Part shown: positions 1-12,800 of the stretch, one piece after another
Layout of the letters: each line of letters opens with the position of its first letter
Position numbering within the stretch: position 1 is the stretch's first letter
DNA from: Hymenolepis diminuta
Taxonomy: Eukaryota > Platyhelminthes > Cestoda > Cyclophyllidea > Hymenolepididae
Assembly (NCBI GenBank): GCA_900708905.1
Contig: CAADRB010000018.1
Location: 396,821 to 460,820 of the forward strand
DNA length: 64,000 nt
Direction of reading: 5' to 3'
The notes under the pieces: generated by a model
Database searches by the model: none
What the model saw: the letters and a program-made list of their open reading frames with translations, nothing else
Told to the model about the DNA's origin: nothing
Made by a program: the position numbers and the translations under genes

Positions 1-59
1 CATTTTTAATTGGTTTACTGCTTTGCTGAAAAATTACAAAAAAAGTATTTGATAATAAA

Positions 60-857
60 ATGCCTAGTCCACCGCAGTGGTCATATTTATTGGACAAAGA
101 CAATCCCGTTAAAAGAAGACGGTAAGTTTACGAGACTTTAGATAGAGCTCTTTTTCAAAAAATTAGCATCAGCCACGTACAATCAATTGAATGGTATTCA
201 CCGACAAGCTTCCACACCACTGGCTCAACTCGACACGCTCTTTCTCGGAGGTCTGATTTAAGATCCAGGCATTCTTTTCATTCGAGTCCCAAAATTTCCC
301 ACTTCCACACGAATGAAGATCCGATTGTCTTAATCAACGACAGTGTAAGTGTCTTATTATCAGGTTATTTTTTTAGTCAGAGGATGATTCTTCGCTGGAT
401 GTGGTACCCAACATCTCAATGGTTGAATCGGACTGCTCTGACGTTCATATTGAAGAATGTGTAAATAACGGAGATAAAAGGGGGAGTCGCGTCTGGGATA
501 ACCAAGTTGTAGATATTATTGATGATGAAATAGCGGAGGAAGTGGGGAATGCATTTTCCGTTGCAGTTAGTGAAAACAGTGATGAAGACGTAGTAGTGTC
601 CAATGCCATTTTCTCTACTAAACTGGATAAAGATATAACCAATAAAAAAGTTGATTCTTTTATTGCGGAGTCTGAAATCGATCCGCAGGTTACGGTCATT
701 CTTGAATTACCCTCCAAGAAAGAATTAAGGTAAGCATTTATTGCATATTGCATAATTTTTCCTCAAAGAACTCGGACTTCTTCGCGATTGGCTACGTTAC
801 TGAAACGCCTTGAATCAGAAAAAGTGATTCGGCGACACAAAAGATCTAAGAAATCTG
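60..857 (+). CDS. SPIDR: SPIDR exons 1-4, N-terminal region
   Basis: Four exons (60-121, 167-344, 377-729, 769-857) join in frame across introns of only 45, 32 and 39 bases, each with GTAAG-type donors and TAG or AAG acceptors. They encode about 227 residues: MPSPPQWSYLL at the start, an Arg/His/Ser-rich stretch, then an acidic segment with SEDDSS, NQVVDIIDDEIAEEV and SENSDEDVVV, and a basic helix (RLATLLKRLESEKVIRRHKR). The ATG at 60 is the first in the open frame. Vertebrate SPIDR also has an acidic Ser-rich N-terminus followed by a basic segment, so the organisation fits, although this part is poorly conserved in sequence. Confidence 0.8.
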
Positions 858-3800
858 GTAAGTATTTGTTTTTTTCTTGTCGTCGTTTTAATGCCTATTT
901 ATTTATTTATTATTATTTTATTGCATGATCACAGTGCATGCATTCTCATCTTGGCGTCTAACTAGCTGAACTGAAAATCCCCTCCGGGTAAATTTTATCC
1001 AATTATCATAGAGACAGTGTGAACAACCATGAGTAGGTAGATGAGAATAACAATGAATTTTGGAGCATATTAGAGCTTAATGGAATTCACTTATACTCTT
1101 TGCCTATTGTTAAACGGTCCCAAAGGGTGGTGATAGTGAATATATCGGTGACGTAAGGGTAACATGATTATTTATTGCATCATACGATCTAGACTTGTGA
1201 CTCGCTGGCACATGCCAAGGTGATGAATAGCAGTAAACGTCCTGATTGTCAAATGTAAGTTTAACAATTAGAGATCCTGTGCTCACAAAATACTCATTCG
1301 ATGGTTTAACATTTATTAAAGGACGTGGAGTTCAAAAAAATCTTCCTTGTACGGGTAATCGATATCGACCTCCATCAGAAAAGAAATCCATCAATTCAAG
1401 TGGATATTTCTCCAGTGACGTCTGTTTCGTATCTGGTCTGTTCCACAAACAACGGGCGTTACTGAAGAAATATCTTCATGAATTGGCTATCACTGGTAGA
1501 AATCAAGTTGAGGGACAGCAGATAGCTAATCATCTAATTCCAGATGACCTTCCCTTAGATGTACTACATCTGGAAAATTTAACACCTGTTACAGCATATG
1601 ATTAGCGCTTCCCACTGCTGACTGGGAATGTCCACCCTATTAAGCTACCTATAGTAAATGTTGGGATGGTTAAATCCCCATCCTAGCGTCGCTAAATTAC
1701 TAACTTCTATGTACCCAAAGTTAGGAGTCGAAAGAAAGGTATAGACATATTCTCAAGGTAGGATACATCTAGCTTACTACTTCATGATGTCATCCGCAAT
1801 ATAGTTAGTGATACCTCACATCGCCCGTCTGTGGTTTATTAAGTATTGAATTTAGTGTAATATCGATCACATGGTTTTTTTATTCCCATATTTCTTCAAT
1901 TCATTCGCTCATATGCTTTTAAGCACGTGGTATTCAACCATTCCCTTGGGTGATCCTCATTGTCACGGTCTTGATTGTTCACGTTTTCTATTTACCAATT
2001 TACTGACTCATTCTATTCCAACTCATCGATTTTCATGCCTTACCTGTCATTATTTACTGAAAGTCATCCGTTACCATTTTTCGATATTATGTAATGAAAA
2101 ACATTCATGTGTGTTCTGTCTGTGTATTATACTATTCTTTGAGTGCTATACAATCCCCAAGCTAATTTGGAAAGCACTTTCCAATGCTCGTCTTCGGTAG
2201 AGGGGTAGCAAAATGGAACATCCTCAATGAGAAACTCTAATTCTCCCACCCCATTTATTGGTTAAATTTAACCTGAATGGTGGGTCATTTCGCCCACTGG
2301 ATATGCGTTGATTTGTTGGCTTAATAGAGACGAGCACATTAACCTCTGCGACTAACTCGTTTTGACTTGGTGGACTATTTAGAACATCATATTGTCTTAC
2401 TCATATCTATTGTGGTTGTAGTCCTTCAAAGAGTGAATCCATCTATCACACGACTACTGTCATTCACCTATGGGCGATCATTCATTCTCCTTCTTATTGG
2501 CCACCTAACGGCTCCATTCTATTCCCATGTAATGAATTTTCATGCATTGACAACCGAAGCACAAAAGGCGCATGAAGTGCGTGAATTTCCCGCTTAATAT
2601 ACAAATTAGGATAGTATCATCAACTCGTTCCTGTTTTATTTTAATAATTTGTTGGGTTCCAGTTGTTACTTAGTTTTTGTGGTGTTCTATTCAATTCTTT
2701 GGCATTGTAGTAAATCTTGTACTACTAGTGGTGAGGTTAGTGGGGTAAAATTTCACTTTTAACCGCCTTTGGAATGATTTAAATTAAAACAGTATCCTTG
2801 GTAAATAAATGGACTTATAATAATGTCATGTTACTCATGCAATTAAAAAATTTATAGTCTGCAGTAATTGGAGTAGTTTTCTCAGTACTTATACGTATAA
2901 GTAAAGAATATTGTTTCCAAGTTTCTAAGTAGAAGTATTAAACTAACCTAATTTATGGTTAATCGTGCACGATATGAGTTTTACTATGCGTTTCAATGGT
3001 TCTGTAACCAGTAAGAGCAGTATTTAATGAAATGGGGATTCGAGAGTTTATCGACCAGTAGGAATTGGATTTAAGCATAGTCATACCCCCCCCCCCTTAA
3101 CGTAATGAAATTTAATGTAGAAATTCAACCACTACAAATACTAACGATAATTATATTTGACTCTGAAGAGTTATTTTCGAGATATTTGCCTTAATGGTCA
3201 TTATAGGTGTTTACTAAAATCAACATCTATGTTTTATTCTCTTGTAGGCACGGCTTCTCAACATGAGTCTCAGACATTCACGGCAAAATCCGTTGTCCTC
3301 CCCTCCGCATATTTTACCCCCACTGAACACGTTATAATCAACACCACTCAGAATGACATCTTAGTCCTTCCCGCCGCGTATTTCTCCCCATCCCAATGGA
3401 CACTTATCCAACGCGCAGACTCTCTTAAATGTTTTATAAATGTGACCCTTAATCAACCGTGGTATGTCATCAGTTTTCTCCCTATTTGGCCTCCATAATT
3501 TAGGCGAGAAATGCCCCTTCAAGACACCGATTCTGCTCGGATAATCTTCTCACCAAGCAGCGTAGATGTTCAGGAAATACCGTTAAATACGGTAGTATCA
3601 GGTCTGAAAAGGATTCCTCTTCTATGCGAATGTGTTAGGGAGGGTAGGCTTGAGTTATCACATTTAATTTATCATCTAACTAGATCCTGAGGGAAATACT
3701 TGGTCTTCTTGCTCTCATCGATTTGGAAGTATGGTAAGCGGCTTATCTGTTGTATAACTTTATGAAAGTATGATCTGTCTTGCTGCAGTCCAAGACAGAG

Positions 3801-6800
3801 AGTAAGATCACTTAGACATTTCTTTTGTAAGGGAGACTATTAATACTTGAGTAAATTCCTACTCCAATAACTTTTTATCTAGATAGAATACTCGTGTAAA
3901 GCTGTGGTCATTGATATAATACATAATGGTTACAGTTGCTTAGACTGGAGAATGGAGAAGATAGGTTATTGACGTAATGGTTCCTTTGGGAAAAAAAGTT
4001 TGGTCGTATGAGTATCGATTTGGAGATCATTGGCTCTCCGTTTAGTCGATAATTTCATTATGGAGTACGAATGTGGAAATTCAATAATCGATAATTAAGT
4101 GTATTAACTTAACTCAAGTGCACCGAAAATATTCGATTCGAATTCCCATCAAAGACATGAGCGGATTCTATCGAAACTCGCTTAGTTATGGCTTAAGCGT
4201 CAGTTGAGAAGGAAGGTTAGAGGGTATTTTACAGTTTCGATAAACTCTCGCATTGAATAAGTTTAAATAAGTGACAATTTGTCTCTTATTTTACAGTTAA
4301 TAGTGAGATGGAATAGTGATTATTCATAAGTACATAATGTAATGTTCAATAATCATATACCTGATCGAGAAATTCCGACTCGGCTGATTTTTGCTATGCT
4401 GGTATAAAAATTTAAACGGTTTATTTAGCAGATGGATTAACAGTAATATAGAACGACGTCAAATGTACGAATATAATTTTTCTATACTCTTATAGAGTTC
4501 TCTCGGCTTCACTGACCCTCATTGGGAAGCTATTACTTCCGCTTACTAAAGCTCTCACCATTTTTTATAGAATGATATATTTTTTAAATATATTATTTCT
4601 TGTACATTTAGTTTAATTTGAGTAAATAGGATCTGAATGAAGATGAAAAAAAAGGGCAGAATATTGGACACTTGAATTACTGTCTGAGAAAATGGATGGT
4701 CACAAGCGAGTCTTTATGAGTTTGCCCATACTAGCCGTGTTTAGCGTACTGAGGGATTGGGACTTAATCTTGCTTTGAAAACTAAATAATTTTATTATTA
4801 ATAAATCATAAAAGGAACACACACAATATAACATTTTAACTAGTAAATCGAATATTAAATGAGCGTTCGTCTGCAGATTCTCAAACCACTGGGGAGCACT
4901 TTATAGGCCTTATGGCCTTTAGTTCATCATAATATTTCCTGACGACCTTTGCATCGACTTGAGTATATACTACATACTACGTTTCAGTGAGAAACAAAGG
5001 AGGTGCTGCACTATACTGGTACCAAGATCACTAGTAGGGCGGGTCAAAGTGTTTATAATTGCTAGGGTCAGCCAAAATTAGTTATTCTTATTTTCCTCAA
5101 TTTAGCAATCAAATCAGGATTCCTTGGAACAACTTTGCACTTCTAGGTGTACGCAACTGCAATTCCTCGTTCTCAACAAAAGTCTTCTGTGGTTCGAGAA
5201 ACGGCTAAGGTAATCATTAAAAATTTCATAATGCTCATCTTATTTAAAATGTTTTGAAATAAAATGTTAAATAGATTTTTTCACATGTGGAAATTTTGCG
5301 CTCAAAATTGTTTTGGACCTAGACACAAAAAGTGTGGAATCCGACCACCTTACTCTCTGTTTACGAGGAATGAGGTTTATAAATAAACTGGGAATGTCAA
5401 TGAATTGTTAGGACCGCACGGGAGTATTATCACCATGTTTATGCTTTCATTCCACTCGACGACGATAGTCAGCTTAATCTTCTGTCTTTGTCAGGAATTT
5501 TTACTATCATTGAGTCAGCTGAAAATTAGGATATTAGCTAGACTAGGTTATCAAAAGGAATTGGATTGGACCAGCCATGGAAGAAAGTCTTTTAAATATG
5601 AATTTTTCTTTTCGTATTTGATTGCTCGGAAAGTCCGGAGAAAAGTTGGAAATATATAATGCGAACTGGAGGAGTGGAAAGAAAATCAAACGAGATTTGG
5701 AAATCTAATCATGCGAGATATGCAAGCCATACTAATTACGTTAGGCTGCGCACTCAAAAGCAATAGATTTAAATGGTCACGACAGTATAAGAAAGAGGAT
5801 ATAAGTTGGAACATTAAATAGGGGAGGGAGAAAGTGTAAACAGAAATGAGGAAAATGTATGGAACTTAACAGAATTGTTAGTTTATCAGATTTTGTGCTC
5901 TTGAATGCCCTGACGTTTCAAAGCCCAAATCTAAGCAACGAGTATCTGATTATAATATTTGTGTTCGAAATTCAGTAAATCATTTACCTGATATTCAAGG
6001 TTTACACTGTTCAGGAAAGGCTTTATCGTGCTCTTTTTGACAGTTATTTCAGTACCTCACTAACATTGCTTGACTAAATACCAATCGTTTCACCACAGTG
6101 TTACGACGAGTTAGGAGTATGGTTAAGCAGGAAAGTTCTACTGAAAAGCATAACAATCTACGCAATTATTGAAATTCGCCTTGTGTTTCAGATTCGCTTA
6201 CTTGGTAAAACAATCCAGTGGTATCCTTTCTATTTTCCTCCTTCCTTTCCAACCGCCGCGGTTGGACACGGATGATGCTGAAATTATTGTAACATCAGAT
6301 GAAGCTACACCGATTAATCCTGGTTGTGTGTATAGTGTCAAGACAATGCCAATAAAGCCTGTTTCATCTGAATTGGGGTAAGTTTGCGTTTGTGATAAAT
6401 GAGCTCGTTTAGTCAAATTCACCGGAAGATTACAGGTTTAAGTGCATGTGTTCAATTATAGTTTGAGCTATTCTATTTACGGAGGCTGATATAATAACAT
6501 AACTCATAAACCAACGTACATGGGTATCAGTATGTATGCTTAAATTACCATAAACAATTAATGTCCACTGCTACGCAACTCTCTAGGAGGTTTAAATTTT
6601 ATTAGTTAATTAATTACATAATATTGGTTTACGGTGAATGGAATTATCATTAAAATCTATTTTCACCGCTCTTGGCTCTCTCTAAAGGGACAAATTTATC
6701 GAGTTGATATGACCCAACTACTTAAATAAATCAACGTGAAATCATGCCTAAACCTAAGTATCCAAATCTGAAATTTGAACTTTACAACATTGAGACGTGG

Positions 6801-9800
6801 TGCATTAAGCAAAACAGAGGGAACCCGATGCATCTAGATTTTAAATAAAGTTATTATGATCATATAACCCAAAGCAAGGCCAAAAATTACAATTCTCATT
6901 GTGGTAAAGCAACTGAAAGCGGTTGTCAGCACGTCCATAAACGTATAAAGGGGAGGAGATCGAGAAGATACTGAGAATAAAGCCAAGGTATCAGTGGGTC
7001 TTTGTTCATTTGATGTTCTGATTCAGGTTGGTATCTATTGCTACTTGACCGGTTGGTAAACTTTGACGGTCGGTCCTTCCACCCCAATTCATTATTTTCT
7101 TCCAAAGGTTGAGAAAGTGGAATCATTTTACATCATAGTAGGCGGCTTGAATGATTTTACCATAACAAAGCTGAGTTAACTAAAACTTCTTGTCTATGCT
7201 TAATCATTTCAATTTTTGAGCTTCTTGTTGAGCTTATCCCAACTTATGCTGTTTCTTACAGACTTGGTCGAAAAGCCCTATCTCTGTGCGAGAGCTTGAC
7301 AAATTTCCTTGAACGCGACGAGAGGCTTATGGATTTCGCTTCCCCCAGTGTTGACATTGACGCTGCCAATGATGCGTCAATTTTCTTACTGAAGAACTCC
7401 GACAAACTGCATTTCATTCTCCAGATGTCTGCCTTTTCTGAAACCGCCGTTTTATCCACTTGTTCTGTAAGTTGTGTACTGAGGTCTTTTGTATACTATT
7501 TTAGAGTTTAAGTAGTGTGCATATGATCAACCTTCTTCTTTCCTTTTAAATATTTTATGCAAACATTCTTATTACTTGTGCACTTATCGATCTTAACCTT
7601 TTGCTGAGCACTTTGTACTTATAAAATTCAGTAGTATGTATTATGATGATTGTAAATCGTGTTAAAGTGGGTTTTTCGAATTGCTGACCATCCTTTTTCT
7701 TCCATTTTTTAGTCTTCCTTGTCTAAGAATTCACGATGTATTTTAACTGGTATTCTACTGCACGAGGTATGTTTATTTAGATGTAACCATGAAACTTTTG
7801 TGCCCTCTTTTATGAGAAATTTAAAATTAAACATTACATATATGGTTCCCCTATCAGGTTTACATTAATTCGTTTATATTTGCATGCATATAGTCCCAAT
7901 GAGTTGACCTTAAGAAATGGTAAGGACTAAGGATACTAATGCTAAAAAATAAGCTGATTCTGTTGTATCCAGCTCTTTTACTGATTAGTTTAAAAACTGA
8001 GTCTGGTAATGCAGTTACAGTTTTCGTTCTTTATCTGGCGATCTAGATTATGCTATTTTAAATAGTCTCTGAGTTAAATACGAGACATATTAGCATCGTC
8101 TTAGGGATCTACTTTCATGCGGATCTGAATTGACGAAAGTGGTCGACGTATCCGCCTCATTTCTTATGAAGACTTCTTTTAATATTTAACTGTGAGTAAT
8201 TTTATCTTTTATAATAAGAACTTCCCGTCGCAACTTTGTTATATGCTATTGGCCCTTCCAATCAGTGAGTTTTATTTAATCTACAAGTTATCTCCTAAGT
8301 CACTGGCATAAATATAAACATGCATGTGATTCAGTTTTTAAATATGTCACCATTTGTTTTCTCATAACAGTTCTCTTTGCCTAAACGTCTTTTACGAGGT
8401 TAGTAGATATTATTTGTAAATGTCTGATTGCCACTTACATTTACACCTTTGCATGTCTGAATTCCTTAAAGTTATATTACAAAAATATGAACTTTTATTG
8501 CGATTGTCAAATATTGTGACCCAAATTGGAAGCTGGTGGCGTAGTTATAACTCAAATATCCGTCAAGTTAGTAGACAAGAGTTTCACACTTACCCATTTT
8601 AGAATTACAAACCGTTGTAGTTGACGTTGGTAAATTTAAAGGTAGCTGAATGTAAGTCTTTTAATCAGGAAGGCTTTTGACTCCTTTGCTTCACTTAGAA
8701 TGAGTGCTGAAATGTGCTTCCTTTCGATTGAAATTATTTCGGTTTGATTATGTACCATCTTCCCTACCTATTCTTCATTTTTTAGTTTCCATCAGGTTCA
8801 GCGATTGCCGAGGAGTTGCTCACTGCCTTTAAAGGCATTTCTTCATTGCAAAAGGCAACTGAAGATGCTAAAATCTCTACCATCTTCGCAATCTACTCTG
8901 AAAATGGAGAAACATACTTGGTACTTTGCACTCATGATGCAGTCACTCCTTTGGCTCTACTCAATGCCTCAAATAGACTTGTCTATGGGCAACATCAGAC
9001 CTGTTGCGTGAAGTTATCTCTTGTTGGTGCAGTTGCGGTATTTCGGGGTAAGTCGCAAATCTCATATTGTTAAGTGTTAAAGAGCTACCTTAAAACGTCA
9101 TATTTAGTGAGTGCGCTGAAGTGACCTTTGCCTCACCTCTATCACTATAAGCGAACCGTTCAGACCTGAAGTAATGAAAGGGAAGAATTAATGAATGGTG
9201 ATGGAGGTGATCCGCCATGAATAGCCTAACCACTTTATTCTTTACAAAGAACGAGTTTATATAGATTAGCTAAGAATGGGAATGAATGTCTATGAATGGT
9301 TGAGAGCACGAGATCTGATCACTACGTAGATTCTTTCAGTCCACTTGGTGATGCGATAGGAAGACGAAACAATGCTCTGCCGTACACGGAAAGTTCAATA
9401 TCAAAGCCATGGTATCGACATGTCCCTTCCATGTCATAACCACGGTAGGTTACGCCATTACGAGGTCAGCCGCCATTTGTTGATTGGCTTGTTGCCTGAC
9501 CATCAGACGTGATTATCGATGATTGATTCAATTTTCTCTAGCCAACCACAACTCCGTTACTGATGTATAGACAGATTAAAAATGAGGTCAATAAGCACCT
9601 AGCTAGTGGATTAGTTAGGTTTACTCTCTGACTTATCTTTCCCTCTCTCTGGGACATGAGCAACTGCAGTATACCTTATAACAGTGGGCTATAAGGTATT
9701 ATAAGATGGGGGTTTTCTGAGCGTTATTTAGTACCTTAGAGGCTCTCACAAAATTCGAGGAGTTGGCAATTTCCATGTTAAGTCTTGCATTTGGTTGGTC

Positions 9801-12800
9801 CGAACTAATACTAGATATTCGTTTCGTCTTTTGATGGTAAATCCTGCAACTACTTCACTACTCTAGCCTCTTGGGTTAATTGGTACACTAATTACATTAT
9901 TAATTTATTCATTTATATCGTTAGGTGTATTGTGGTTTGAATATCATAAATTTGTTCTGTTCATTGTTTTGACAGTTTCAATGCATTTGAAATTGTTCTT
10001 TCCAGATCACTAAGCAATGTGGATTTTTAAGATTTTTTTCATACAGGCTTCATCATATTAAGGGACTAGTGTATCGACAGAATAAATCCATATTCAGAAA
10101 ATAGGGATTTGAGAACCAATTATTTAAAACCTTGAACTAAAATCAACTTATAATGAAGCCCTCTTCGCTCTTAATAATAAGGGATTTTGCAATCCATTGT
10201 ATCGCTGGGATTTCTGTTGAATGAATTAATATAAAGTCACTATCTACTGCATACTTGTTAATGACGTAGCAAAAATGTAGCAACTTTAACCATGGGAAGG
10301 TATCTTAATACTGGTCAAAGAAAGGAATAAAGTTGGGAGAGGGAAGGGGGAGGTATATTACTTAAACATAAGGAAATGGATTTAGTGCCTCAACAATTCT
10401 TACTTCCTTCGCTTCTGAATTCATCAGATTTCGCAGTTTTTTACTTAATGAATATAGTTCATTATACCGTATCCTGATTTTCCATAATTCAAATGGCAGG
10501 ATTTTACTTCTATCTTCCTGAGTGAGTTCATATTCACAGCTTATTGACTCGTTAACTGTTCCTCACGTCATTTGGGTTATTTCCCCTTCTGGTGACCAAC
10601 ACCAGCGACTTATTACTAGCTGACAAGCTATTAACATAGCAGGGCTCACTCAGGTTCCATCAAGGTAAATTCCTAAGGGGTATTTATTATAAATAAATAT
10701 GTGCATGTTCAGATCAAAGGTGCACCTAGATGAGGGGACAAAGATGGAATGACTTAAACATGAATGGCTTAAATCTTGATAAGGAAGGACACTTGATGTC
10801 GAACATGCTAATACACGATAGTAAATTGGAAATGCATTTCTAAATCGCAAACCCGCTTTACTTGTATGCAAATGAGTCTGCATGTGACCACATCGCAAAC
10901 ATGCAAACATGGGTCATAGCTTAGCGGACATGGGTCTTCTTTAGAACGCCGTTAAGTCACTTTTTTATAGTACACATTGAACTCTTAGGTAGGAGTTGTG
11001 TAGTTAAAGTAAATTAAAGGAGGTTTCGTTCAAATCTGCTTAATTTATTTGTAAGTACTTAGGGAAATTTCTTATGACGCAAATATTATGGGTTTGTAAT
11101 AATGGCGCTAGATTTAGCATTTTTTTAATTTCCCTCATTCTATTTGTTTAGGTTTTCTAGTTCTCGATGCATTCAGTCGAATCGATTTGATTGAGATCCA
11201 AGGTTCTTCTCCGGTTGCACAATCCGACGACGATGTCTATATCTTCCGGATTCCTGTTGTTTCAGAGGACGCTAAACGCAAAAATCTAAGTTTGATAGAG
11301 ATGTCAGGTAAATTTAATTATCTCATGCAGTTATTGCAAAGATATATTTAAATTAATTCACAGTGATTAAGACATTGACCCTATTTTATTTCAAACTGAG
11401 GTTGCTGTGTATCAATGCAACTATAAACATTCCATTTGTATATTCGATTTGAATAAGTTTCGATAATAGTTTTCCCGCAGTAAATACAGAATTCTTTCTT
11501 TCTGATAGGAGTTGATCTTGAATGAAACAGAAGCTTTCCTTTTGAAGTTACTTTTAATGACTCATGACTGAGTATATCAAGTAGTGAAAATCATCGATAG
11601 TACCAGTTAACAGTATAGGTTTCTTTGATAGAAAATCTCAAGTAAAATATTTAATGATTTGCATACTTTCTCCTTGATAATCATGAAAGGTCTCTGAAGG
11701 CAAGAAAGACGGAAATATTAAAGGGTGCAACATGACTACTCTCGTCTCGAGCAGTATAGAATTATGGTTGAGCAAATGTCCTAGCTTTTCAATGGTCCAC
11801 AGTATGTCCACATTAGTTTGCGTGCTTCCCCATTGGGTTTTCAGGATTGCTAGATAACCCTACTTTCAATTGTTCGGTAACAACCTACTTTGTTGCTTAA
11901 ATCAAATAGAATACGATTTTCTCATGAGAGAGGTTCTATAGTGTCATCCCTGTACTCACTATTGAAAAATGTTTCTCTTGAATGGGTTTAAGCATATTAG
12001 ATTGCCATAAAGCTGATTACTAATGCGGATCGCTGTAAATTGCAAACGGCTGATATTAATGTTTTAAATAGATGATAAAGAAACTCGGATGATGGTCTGA
12101 AACATTCATACACTCATGAGGCGCCCTCGGTTATCAAAACTTCCATTTGAAGAAGTTAATATTAATTCACATTCTCTCAATGAGGTTGGTTGGATGTGTT
12201 CTGACTTTGTAGATTTGTACAGACTCTCAAGTTTTTCGTATAATTCTCTTTCGGATGGGTTCATTACAACTATTAGTGGCTTGACTACCACCTCCAATGT
12301 ACCCAGCATCAGAAGTCGGAAGAGAGACTGAATGCATATATCCAGTTGATAGAAGTGTGTGAACGTGGTTTGGGAGTTTGATTACCAAAGAATGTTAGCA
12401 TATGATCAACCTGAATTGAAATCAACCACGGAGTCCAATGTTATGAAGTGAGACAGAGGGGATGTTTTTTAATCATAGAGGTCACCGCCAAATTGTGGAG
12501 AGGGACATCAATGAGTTTTGGTTTTCTTACTTTAGTAACTTGTAATAAAATTCTCTTATTTGGGGAACTAATGTCACAATAGTGCTTTCATTAAAAATCT
12601 CAATTTTATTCTGGCTTGTTACATTTCAAGTTCTGCGGGTGTATAAATCCACGTTCCTAATTGCGTCTCACCTTAATGCGAGCCAGTCAGTCTCATATGT
12701 CATTGTCTGAACTGCGAGAGAGGTGTCTCATTTCGTTCGTTTGTATGTGCGTGTGCCTGTCTATTTATTTTCTGAATTTGCACAAGCATCGCTTAAAGTT

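Noticed and set aside
5187..5200. TGGTTCGAGAAAC, possible tRNA B-box
   Set aside because: No A-box or cloverleaf arms lie at the right distance upstream, so it is not called as a tRNA.
5405..5659. + strand 84-codon frame in a SPIDR intron
   Set aside because: Splice sites and phases do not fit the neighbouring SPIDR exons, and the residues look AT-driven.
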